Assembly: GCA_004298725.1 (NCBI GenBank)
Contig: SCQA01000061.1
Location: forward strand, 1-13,472
Source: a bacterium
GTDB lineage: Bacteria > Desulfobacterota > GWC2-55-46
DNA length: 13,472 bases
Direction of reading: 5' to 3'
The notes beneath the pieces are model-generated. The model was not told the DNA's origin. It made no database searches and was given only the letters and a program-made list of their open reading frames with translations. Shown piece after piece: positions 5,907 to 11,384 of the stretch. Position 1 is the first letter of the stretch, and each line of letters opens with the position of its first letter. The translations under genes and the position numbers were made by a program.

Positions 5907-7943
5907 TCAGTGCACAACCTCGCCTGCGGCAAACGCCTTTTTATCTTTCATAAGCGCGTCAATAATGCCTGTAACATCAAGCACCAGCACGGTGCCCTTG
6001 CCGTCCATGTCGGTTGCTCCGGCTATGCCCGCGGTATTAAAACTCTTAAATAGCGGCGGAAGCGGCTTTATGACAACGTCAAGCTCCTCGACGACCTTGT
6101 CAAAGAGCAGGCATACCCTCTGCTCCGCAAGACCGGCAACAACGGCAAAAGACGTCCGTCCGTGCTTAACAGCGTTGCGCCCGAAAAACTTTCCAAGGCG
6201 CATGGCCGGAACCCTTCTTGAGCCAAACGCGATAAACCCGTAATTATCAGCCCCCAAAACCGTTTGTCCGTCAAGCTCTATAACTTCAACAACGGAATTT
6301 AAAGGTATGGCGTAACGCTCCGCGCCGTCCGTAACTATAACTGCCTCGATAATGGCGAAGGTCGTGGGGATGGTAATAATAAGCCTTGTTCCCTTGCCTT
6401 TGGCGGTTTCAATGTCTATTATGCCTGAAAGCCTCGATATGTTTTCCCTGACTACGTCCATGCCCACGCCCCTGCCGGAACCCGCGCTTACTTCATCCTT
6501 TGTGGAAAACCCCGGCAGAAAAATCAGCTCAAGCAGTTCGCCCCTTGAAAGACCGCTTAACGCCTCTTTTGTTATAAGCCCTTTTTCAAGGGCCTTTTTG
6601 GCCAAAAACTCTTCGTCCATGCCCATGCCGTCGTCCTTTACTTCAACGACGATGTGGCTTCCTTTCTGATAGGCGCTCAGCGTAACGGTGCCAACCCTCG
6701 GCTTACCTGCGGCTTCGCGCTCATCAGGCGGTTCTATGGCATGGTCAATTACGTTTCTTATTATATGCATTATAGGGTCGGCAAGCTCTTCGACTATAAG
6801 CTTGTCAAGCTCGGTGTCGTCGCCGTAAGTTACCATGCGCATCTCTTTGCCGGATTCACGCGCGACCTTGTCAATAAAAGTTTCGTATCTGCCAAAAAGG
6901 TATGTAAGAGGCACCATCCGCAGGCCTATCACAGAGGTTCTAAGCTCGGCAAACCTCCTGTCTAACGCCTTCTCAATGCGTGAAAGTTCCATGCAGTGGG
7001 CAGAGGCGGCGCGATCGCTTTTAATCTCCGAACTTAGGCGAGCAAGGCTTGTTTTCAGTATACCGAACTCGCTTACAAGGCTCATTACGTTATCGAGCTT
7101 CTTGATGTTTACCCTTACTGTTTTGGTGGTTCTTCTGAGAGTTTCGGGGGCGTCTTCCGCTGGAATATCGTGAGTGGACGCCTGAGTCGAAGCTGAAAGC
7201 GGCCTTATACTGAGAGCGCCGCTTGCGCGCAGAGCGTCAAAAACTTCTTCGGAATGTTTTGACGTGCCTATGATGATATCGAAAAAGAAACTTCCATCAA
7301 GGCCGTCTGAAGCCGTCTTTTCAGCCGGAAGAGTCGCTATGACCTCCGCATAGCCCTTTAACACTTGAGCAAAGGCCATGTAGCTTTTGTCAAAAGTTGT
7401 TATGGGGAATCGGGCGTTGACAATATAGACGTTTTTGCCCTCAAGAAGGTTCTCTCTCAGGCGGTGCTCTTCGTATTCGGTAAGAACGGCTGAAAAAACG
7501 CCTTCAAGCCGTGAACCGGACTTCGCTTTTCTTACGCTTGCGCCCTTGGCCAAAATAATCGCAAGACCTTCGGCCTCCGCCTTAAGCCTCGGCTTGCCCT
7601 TTAACGATACTGATGACGTCGCAAGCCTTGCAAGAAGGTCGTGAGCCTTCATTATGTTGGAAAGAGTCTCTGTGGAGAGTTCAGCCCTGCCGAGCCTAAG
7701 CGCGTCAAGCGTATCTTCAAGAACATGACTTAACGCCGCCATTTCCTTATGCTCAAATACGGCCGCAACGCCTTTCAAGGTATGCGCCGAGCGGAATATG
7801 GAATTAAGTACGGATGGGTCTATTACGCCGGCCTTAACGCCCTTGCCAAGCTTTACAAGGTCCTTGCCCATTGAGGCCAGTATATCCTCGGCCTCTGCCA
7901 AAAACTCCCTTGCTCGCTCACCCTTTAAGTCGCTCTTTACCAC
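5907..7943 (-). CDS. cheA: chemotaxis-type histidine kinase CheA
   Basis: CheA autophosphorylates on a histidine in its HPt domain and passes the phosphate to response regulators. The 678-aa product has the full domain order. The HPt domain (about 10-108) carries RSAHTLKG, with H54 as the phosphate acceptor. A middle region (about 145-250) takes the place of the regulator-binding P2. The dimerisation helices (about 275-340) begin TKTVRVNIKKLDNVMSLV. The HATPase has N-box HIIRNVIDHAIEP (393-405), G1 DDGMGMD (437-443) and G2 GSGRGVGMD (488-496). The C-terminal CheW-like P5 domain runs from about 530 to 670. No receiver domain is fused. The start is GTG 7943; no ATG lies close enough upstream in frame, and no strong Shine-Dalgarno sequence is seen. 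cheW follows 13 nt later. No receptor, cheY, cheR or cheB is in the window, so motility, pilus or other output cannot be decided. Confidence 0.95.
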   Translation of the reverse strand: MVKSDLKGERAREFLAEAEDILASMGKDLVKLGKGVKAGVIDPSVLNSIFRSAHTLKGVAAVFEHKEMAALSHVLEDTLDALRLGRAELSTETLSNIMKAHDLLARLATSSVSLKGKPRLKAEAEGLAIILAKGASVRKAKSGSRLEGVFSAVLTEYEEHRLRENLLEGKNVYIVNARFPITTFDKSYMAFAQVLKGYAEVIATLPAEKTASDGLDGSFFFDIIIGTSKHSEEVFDALRASGALSIRPLSASTQASTHDIPAEDAPETLRRTTKTVRVNIKKLDNVMSLVSEFGILKTSLARLSSEIKSDRAASAHCMELSRIEKALDRRFAELRTSVIGLRMVPLTYLFGRYETFIDKVARESGKEMRMVTYGDDTELDKLIVEELADPIMHIIRNVIDHAIEPPDEREAAGKPRVGTVTLSAYQKGSHIVVEVKDDGMGMDEEFLAKKALEKGLITKEALSGLSRGELLELIFLPGFSTKDEVSAGSGRGVGMDVVRENISRLSGIIDIETAKGKGTRLIITIPTTFAIIEAVIVTDGAERYAIPLNSVVEVIELDGQTVLGADNYGFIAFGSRRVPAMRLGKFFGRNAVKHGRTSFAVVAGLAEQRVCLLFDKVVEELDVVIKPLPPLFKSFNTAGIAGATDMDGKGTVLVLDVTGIIDALMKDKKAFAAGEVVH

Positions 7944-7995
7944 GTTGGTTACCCGATTAATGAGGCAATAGAAGCGCTGAATTGTACTGTAGAGT

Positions 7996-8013
7996 ATTAT
8001 ATCTTATATTATA
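7996..8013 (-). promoter_or_regulatory. cheA promoter region with twin -10 hexamers
   Basis: Two perfect TATAAT hexamers read on the minus strand, at 8013-8008 and 8001-7996, inside a 12-bp direct repeat (ATTATATC at 7996-8003 and 8008-8015 on the plus strand). No good TTGACA lies at 16-18 bp from either. Predicted starts near 8002 and 7990 give leaders of 46-60 nt to the GTG. The upstream GACGATAT partly resembles a flagellar sigma28 -10 (GCCGATAA, 6 of 8), but a matching -35 is absent. Confidence 0.5.
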
Positions 8014-8053
8014 TCGTCTTGCAGAGAATTATTAAAACCGCATTTCAAAGCAG

Positions 8054-8734
8054 TTATTCGATAATGCTCATAAGCGACTGAAAATCTTTAATAATCAAGT
8101 CAAAACCAGCGTCTTGAATACTTGTTCCGCCGCGATACCCGTAAGGTACCCCAACGGTAAATATACCCGCATTCCTGCCTGCCTCGGAATCAATGGGGCT
8201 GTCTCCAACAAAGATTACATCGGTTAGCGCAACGCCAAGCGAGTCAGTTATTTTCAACAAAGGCTCAGGATGAGGTTTTCTGTTTGCAAACGAATCCCCT
8301 CCGGCAACAAAGCAAAAGTAAGCGCCAATGCCTAACTCGTCAAGTATCCTCTTTGTAAGGCCTTCGGGTTTATTCGTAGCAATGGCCATTTTTTTGCCTT
8401 TTTCAGCAAAAACAACCAAAGTATCTTTCACACCCGGATAAAGGCGCGTATCAACCGTAAGGCGTCTTGCGTACAATTCAAGAAACTTTTCTCTCGCCTT
8501 TGTCAGGGCTTCAGTGCTCTGCCCGGGCATAAGCTTTTCAAGAAGCATCTTCACGCCCCAGCCGATATTCGCTTTAATGTATTCAACGCTTTTTGGCGCG
8601 TACCCGAAGGCCCGAAGCGTACCGTTGGCGCACCACGCAATGTCAAGGCTTGAATCAATCAAGGTACCGTCAAGGTCGAATATCAACAAACCGGGATTAG
8701 CCGGCAGTGCTGTTTCTTTAGTTGCGCTTATCAT
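8054..8734 (-). CDS. gph: HAD-superfamily phosphatase, phosphoglycolate phosphatase-like (Gph)
   Basis: This 226-aa HAD hydrolase most resembles Gph, which dephosphorylates 2-phosphoglycolate in the cytoplasm; HAD substrate calls from sequence are soft. All four motifs are present. Motif I is FDLDGTLIDS, with nucleophile D20 and general acid D22. Motif II is T120 in IATNKPE. Motif III is K153 in RKPHPEPL. Motif IV is GDSPID, with D178 and D182. The helical cap (about 30-100) between motifs I and II is of the Gph type. No Shine-Dalgarno sequence precedes ATG 8734. A TACAAT hexamer ends only 8 nt upstream, which suggests a leaderless or near-leaderless mRNA. The gene diverges from a second HAD gene and lies 110 bp ahead of cheA on the same strand, but cheA has its own promoter-like sequence. 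Confidence 0.85.
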   Translation of the reverse strand: MISATKETALPANPGLLIFDLDGTLIDSSLDIAWCANGTLRAFGYAPKSVEYIKANIGWGVKMLLEKLMPGQSTEALTKAREKFLELYARRLTVDTRLYPGVKDTLVVFAEKGKKMAIATNKPEGLTKRILDELGIGAYFCFVAGGDSFANRKPHPEPLLKITDSLGVALTDVIFVGDSPIDSEAGRNAGIFTVGVPYGYRGGTSIQDAGFDLIIKDFQSLMSIIE

Positions 8735-8742
8735 ATTTTTTT

Positions 8743-8772
8743 ATTGTAACATATCTTGTAATGAAAATACAA
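8743..8772 (-). promoter_or_regulatory. putative promoter of gph placing the start at the ATG
   Basis: On the minus strand TACAAT (8748-8743, 5 of 6) stands 8 nt before ATG 8734. A weak TTGTAT (8772-8767, 3 of 6) lies 18 bp further up. The predicted transcript start is within 1-3 nt of the ATG. The -35 is poor, so an activator such as the CRP-like site at 8817-8832 may be needed. Confidence 0.4.
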
Positions 8773-8816
8773 TATTCAATATCATCGGCATAATGCAATA
8801 TTACCGGCGCGTAAAC

Positions 8817-8832
8817 TGTGACTTAGGTCACA
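8817..8832. promoter_or_regulatory. CRP/FNR-family operator, perfect TGTGA-N6-TCACA
   Basis: TGTGA (8817-8821), six bases, then TCACA (8828-8832) exactly match the core CRP recognition site; the palindrome extends inward by one C-G pair. It sits between two divergent HAD genes. Its centre is about 75 bp upstream of the predicted start for the plus-strand gene and about 88 bp upstream of that for gph. Both distances suit activation from an upstream site. Confidence 0.65.
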
Positions 8833-8857
8833 TGATTGCTTTTCATGGGAAGCCAAC

Positions 8858-8876
8858 GGCATATTGACTTAATGCC
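8858..8876. promoter_or_regulatory. inverted repeat over the -35 of the plus-strand HAD gene
   Basis: GGCAT (8858-8862) and ATGCC (8872-8876) are perfect 5-bp arms with a 9-bp spacer that contains the -35 hexamer. This is a candidate repressor site; the regulator is unknown. Confidence 0.35.
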
Positions 8877-8893
8877 ATATTTAAGGCTATAAA
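8864..8893 (+). promoter_or_regulatory. sigma70-type promoter of the YihX-like HAD gene
   Basis: TTGACT (8864-8869, 5 of 6) and TATAAA (8888-8893, 5 of 6) are 18 bp apart. Predicted transcription starts near 8900, giving a 37-nt leader before GTG 8937. Confidence 0.6.
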
Positions 8894-8900
8894 TACCTTA
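8882..8900. promoter_or_regulatory. inverted repeat over the -10 of the plus-strand HAD gene
   Basis: TAAGG (8882-8886) and CCTTA (8896-8900) are perfect 5-bp arms with a 9-bp spacer holding the TATAAA hexamer. Arm length and spacing equal those of the repeat over the -35, centred 24 bp away, although the arm sequence differs. Confidence 0.35.
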
Positions 8901-8936
8901 CGGCAAAGCCCCATCCATCAATCGTCGGAGCGCGGT

Positions 8937-9554
8937 GTGACAAGACCATCAGGAGTTATATTCGACATAGGCGGGGTGTTGATTGACTTCGACCATATGC
9001 TTATTTGCGAAAGACTTGCTAAGGACTGCGGCCTAACCCCCGCCGATGTTTACGCGAAAATATTCACAAGCGGCATAGAAGCCGATTACGACACGGGCGC
9101 GCTATCAACGGACGAATTCCTATCCGCAGTTTGCAGAGCGATTACATTAAACATGCCTCGCGCCGAACTAAGCGAAATATGGTGCGGCATATTCAGTGAA
9201 AAAAAGGATGTTACATCCATTATACGCTCCATTCACGGCAAAACGCGCCTTATGCTCCTTTCAAACACTAATGAACTGCACTTTGAATACGCCAGAAAAA
9301 AATTCCCCGTACTTGATAGCCTTTTTGAACCTAAGTTCCTCTCTTTCGAAATAGGCTTAAGAAAACCCGACCCTGCCATTTACAAAAAAGTAATCGAGCT
9401 TACATGCCTTAATTCAAAAGACCTCGTCTATATAGACGACCGTCAAGACTACGTTGACGCGGCTCAGGCCGCAGGACTCCCATCTGAACGCTTTACCTCC
9501 GCTGAAAACCTGAAAAAATTGCTTTTAAAACTCGACTTTGACTTAACAATATGA
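8937..9554 (+). CDS. HAD-superfamily phosphatase, YihX-like
   Basis: This 205-aa HAD hydrolase is closest by eye to the YihX group; E. coli YihX is an alpha-D-glucose-1-phosphate phosphatase. Motif I is FDIGGVLIDF, with nucleophile D10. The second aspartate of the usual DxD is glycine (G12), as in YihX and related DxG members, so this is not a broken gene. LLSNTNELH (107-115) supplies motif II, LRKPDPAIYKKV (141-152) motif III with K143, and YIDDRQDYVDAA (165-176) motif IV with D167/D168. The cap between about 17 and 90 is helical. The substrate here is unproven. The start is GTG 8937 with GGAG 6 nt upstream; no closer ATG fits. It diverges from the Gph-like gene across a control region with a CRP-type site and its own promoter. 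Confidence 0.85.
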   Translation: MTRPSGVIFDIGGVLIDFDHMLICERLAKDCGLTPADVYAKIFTSGIEADYDTGALSTDEFLSAVCRAITLNMPRAELSEIWCGIFSEKKDVTSIIRSIHGKTRLMLLSNTNELHFEYARKKFPVLDSLFEPKFLSFEIGLRKPDPAIYKKVIELTCLNSKDLVYIDDRQDYVDAAQAAGLPSERFTSAENLKKLLLKLDFDLTI

Positions 9555-9607
9555 TCTTTAAGAATATTTAACCCGCTTTTTTGCAATCCGGTTATTCACC
9601 TGCCTCT

Positions 9608-9635
9608 TTGACATTAGCCGGAATAGTGGCATAAT
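9608..9635 (+). promoter_or_regulatory. strong sigma70-type promoter of the thioredoxin-fold/TPR gene
   Basis: A perfect TTGACA (9608-9613) and CATAAT (9630-9635, 5 of 6) are 16 bp apart, with an extended -10 TGG just before the latter. Predicted transcription starts near 9642, about 42 nt before ATG 9684. It is the best promoter match in the window. Confidence 0.7.
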
Positions 9636-9665
9636 TAAGTCAGAACCATAGCAAACTCTGTGCTA

Positions 9666-9674
9666 AAAGGGAGG
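9666..9674 (+). promoter_or_regulatory. strong ribosome binding site that selects the start near 9684
   Basis: AAAGGGAGG ends 9 nt before ATG 9684 and 6 nt before GTG 9681. It lies inside the longer frame that opens with GTG at 9660, so that early start is unlikely. Confidence 0.65.
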
Positions 9675-9683
9675 CGCTTGGTG

Positions 9684-10247
9684 ATGATGGAACTTACATG
9701 GCTAAAAAACATCAAAGACGCAAAGATGGCTCTCACCGGAACTCACAAGCTCATGCTGTTGTTGTTTTATGACCCAAACTGTAGCGGATGCAAAAAAACA
9801 TTCCACTCAACGCTTGAAGATAACATCGTAAGAAGCCTTGTTGATCATCTTTTCGCTCCGGTTTCTTTAGCTGTCACTTCCGAGCAGGACATGACGGCCC
9901 GTTACGCCATAGAAATGACCCCTACATTCATAATAACCGACGAAAACTTAAAAGAGCTTGAGCGTTGGGTCGGGTATCTGCCGCCGGAGGAATTCACGTC
10001 GCAGGTAACGCTTTCATACGGGCTTGCCTCAATGCACTTGAATAAACTCCGCGAGGCTGAAAACGCCTTCGCGTGGATACTCGACAACAACCCGAACTCG
10101 GATGTGGCTCCGCAGGCGCGCTACTACCTCGGCGTTGCGCTCTACAAAGAGACCGGAGACACTCAGCACCTTGCCCGCACATGGGAATCAATGAACAAAC
10201 GCTACCCGGGCAATTACTGGACAAAAAAGGCCTCCGCTTGGTCGTAG
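9684..10247 (+). CDS. thioredoxin-fold protein with CxxC and C-terminal TPR-like helices
   Basis: The 187-aa protein begins with a thioredoxin-like domain. MLLLFYDPNCSGCKKTF (24-40) carries the redox motif C33-S-G-C36, and MTPTFIITD (78-86) supplies the cis-proline (P80) loop. Helical repeats of TPR type follow from about 109 to 175 (LSYGLASMHLNKLREAENAF, then QARYYLGVALYKETGD). There is no signal peptide or membrane anchor, so it is probably cytoplasmic; many TlpA-like relatives are exported. A disulfide reductase or redox-sensing adaptor role is inferred. The order of the fusion fits a redox head guided by a protein-binding tail. Start 9684 is set by AAAGGGAGG; GTG 9681 and ATG 9687 are close alternatives. 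It stands as a single gene, with a strong promoter upstream and a possible terminator at 10268-10304. Confidence 0.8.
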   Translation: MMELTWLKNIKDAKMALTGTHKLMLLLFYDPNCSGCKKTFHSTLEDNIVRSLVDHLFAPVSLAVTSEQDMTARYAIEMTPTFIITDENLKELERWVGYLPPEEFTSQVTLSYGLASMHLNKLREAENAFAWILDNNPNSDVAPQARYYLGVALYKETGDTQHLARTWESMNKRYPGNYWTKKASAWS

Positions 10248-10267
10248 GCGTAAACGCGGAAAAGACT

Positions 10268-10304
10268 GCCCTAAGGTAAAAAACCTTCAAGCGGGCGTAT
10301 TTTT
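10268..10304 (+). terminator. possible rho-independent terminator after the thioredoxin/TPR gene
   Basis: AAGGT (10273-10277) pairs with ACCTT (10283-10287) across AAAAA, and GCCC (10268-10271) can pair with GGGC (10293-10296) outside an asymmetric internal loop. GTATTTTTG follows. The U run is short and the stem is interrupted, so confidence is moderate. Confidence 0.45.
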
Positions 10305-10326
10305 GTTTGCTTACTGTCAGGACGGC

Positions 10327-10368
10327 TTTTAACTTTTCACTCTTCACTGTCTTTGATTCACCGTCTTT
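10327..10368 (+). repeat. degenerate 7-bp tandem repeat tract upstream of the MEMO gene
   Basis: Six heptads follow one another in strict register. Those at 10327, 10334, 10341 and 10355 fit NNTTMAC (TTTTAAC, TTTTCAC, TCTTCAC, GATTCAC). Those at 10348 and 10362 share a second form, NGTCTTT. The tract is non-coding and ends just before the MEMO promoter. Confidence 0.55.
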
Positions 10369-10374
10369 CTCGCC

Positions 10375-10403
10375 TTTACATTAAAAAGCCCTTTTGATAA
10401 TAT
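10375..10403 (+). promoter_or_regulatory. promoter of the MEMO gene
   Basis: TTTACA (10375-10380, 5 of 6) is followed after 17 bp by TAATAT (10398-10403, 4 of 6) with an extended -10 TGA. Predicted transcription starts near 10410, about 29 nt before ATG 10439. Confidence 0.5.
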
Positions 10404-10438
10404 CCTTTACAGCGTGAAACAATCCGTGGGGTATAGCA

Positions 10439-11242
10439 ATGTTTAGAAAGCCGTGCGTAGCCGGGCAATTCTATCCGTCCGACCCTGCTGAACTTGAAAA
10501 GACGGTAAAAAACTTCCTCATTGACAACACTCTCAAAGAGCGCGCCGTAGCTGTAATTTCACCTCACGCGGGATATATGTATTCGGGCGGCGTGGCCGGA
10601 GAATTATTTTCAAACGTCATAGTGCCTGATGACATAATTCTAATCGGCCCTAACCACACCGGGCTTGGCGAAGCAGTGTCAATAATGCCGTCGGGAAAAT
10701 GGGAACTTCCGCTTGGCGCGGTTACGATAAATGAGAAGCTCGCGAAATGGCTTCTTGACGAATCAACCATGTTTTCGCCGGACATATCGGCTCACTTGCG
10801 GGAACATTCGCTTGAAGTTCAACTGCCGTTTTTGTACGTACTTAACAGAAATATAAACATTGTGCCTATAACCGTAATGCCGCTTGGCTACGATGAATGT
10901 CTTGAAGTTGGCTCGGCCATTGCCCGCGCGATTACAAAAAGCGGAAAGGACACCTTGATAGTCGCAAGCTCGGACATGAACCATTACGAAGCCGACAAAA
11001 AAACGCGCGAAAAAGACTCGCTTGCCATAAAAGAAGCTCTCGCGCTTAACGCTAAAGGGCTTCTTGACGTAACAACGTCAAAAAAAATATCCATGTGCGG
11101 GGTTGTACCGGCAACAACAGCCATAGTGGCCGCAAAGGCGCTGGGCGCGTCAAAGGCGCGTCTTGTGAAATACGCGACATCCGGCGAAACAAGCGGAGAC
11201 TATAAGCAAGTGGTAGGCTACGCAGGCATAATAATACAGTGA
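10439..11242 (+). CDS. amrB: MEMO1-family protein, AmmeMemoRadiSam system protein B
   Basis: This 267-aa protein belongs to the MEMO family, a fold related to class III extradiol dioxygenases, and has the usual length. Conserved blocks are VISPHAGYMYSGG (39-51), LIGPNHTG (68-75), LREHSLEVQLPFL (120-132), SSDMNHY (177-183) and SMCGVVP (218-224). H43, H73 and C220 correspond to the metal-binding His-His-Cys set described for human MEMO1; H123, E126, D179 and H182 line the same pocket. In prokaryotes, the gene often lies with an AMMECR1-domain gene and a radical SAM gene, a grouping whose chemistry is unsettled. Neither partner is in this window. The start at 10439 has TGGGG 7 nt upstream. The gene is bracketed by heptad-repeat tracts, and gltX follows 142 bp later. 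The symbol follows family usage. Confidence 0.92.
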   Translation: MFRKPCVAGQFYPSDPAELEKTVKNFLIDNTLKERAVAVISPHAGYMYSGGVAGELFSNVIVPDDIILIGPNHTGLGEAVSIMPSGKWELPLGAVTINEKLAKWLLDESTMFSPDISAHLREHSLEVQLPFLYVLNRNINIVPITVMPLGYDECLEVGSAIARAITKSGKDTLIVASSDMNHYEADKKTREKDSLAIKEALALNAKGLLDVTTSKKISMCGVVPATTAIVAAKALGASKARLVKYATSGETSGDYKQVVGYAGIIIQ

Positions 11243-11245
11243 TTA

Positions 11246-11280
11246 GAAGATAGTGAATTGTGAAGAGTAATTAGAAGAAA
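11246..11280 (-). repeat. degenerate 7-bp repeat tract, opposite orientation, after the MEMO gene
   Basis: Read on the plus strand the heptads are GAAGATA, GTGAATT and GTGAAGA (11246-11266), then weaker units to 11280. These are reverse complements of the TTCAC-type heptads. GTGAAGAGT (11260-11268) is an exact 9-bp inverted match to 10339-10347, upstream of the gene. Confidence 0.5.
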
Positions 11281-11333
11281 GATAAACTCAAAGACACAAA
11301 ACGGTTGTATGTTATCTTTTATTCACGATTCAC
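11253..11333 (+). other. potential long RNA hairpin in the MEMO-gltX spacer
   Basis: Bases 11253-11264 can pair with 11322-11333 (12 pairs, one of them G-U). Nested inside, 11277-11285 can pair with 11312-11320 (9 pairs, one G-U). A 26-base loop remains. The stem arises because heptad tracts of opposite orientation face each other. No U tract follows directly, so it is not a standard terminator. Confidence 0.4.
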
Positions 11334-11355
11334 GTTTCACCATTCACGTTTTACG
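11321..11355 (+). repeat. 7-bp tandem repeat tract before gltX
   Basis: Five heptads in exact register: ATTCACG occurs at 11321, 11328 and 11342, with variants TTTCACC at 11335 and TTTTACG at 11349. A sixth, decayed unit (ATTAACT) follows at 11356-11362. The tract ends six bases before the gltX ribosome binding site at 11368-11373. Confidence 0.75.
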
Positions 11356-11384
11356 ATTAACTAAATTAAGGAGAATTCATCGTC

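Noticed and set aside
7996..8044. Flagellar sigma28-type promoter before cheA
   Set aside because: GACGATAT matches the -10 consensus at 6 of 8 bases, but no TAAA-type -35 is found at the required distance.
10327..11355. CRISPR array
   Set aside because: Units are 7 bp and contiguous, with no spacers and no cas genes nearby.
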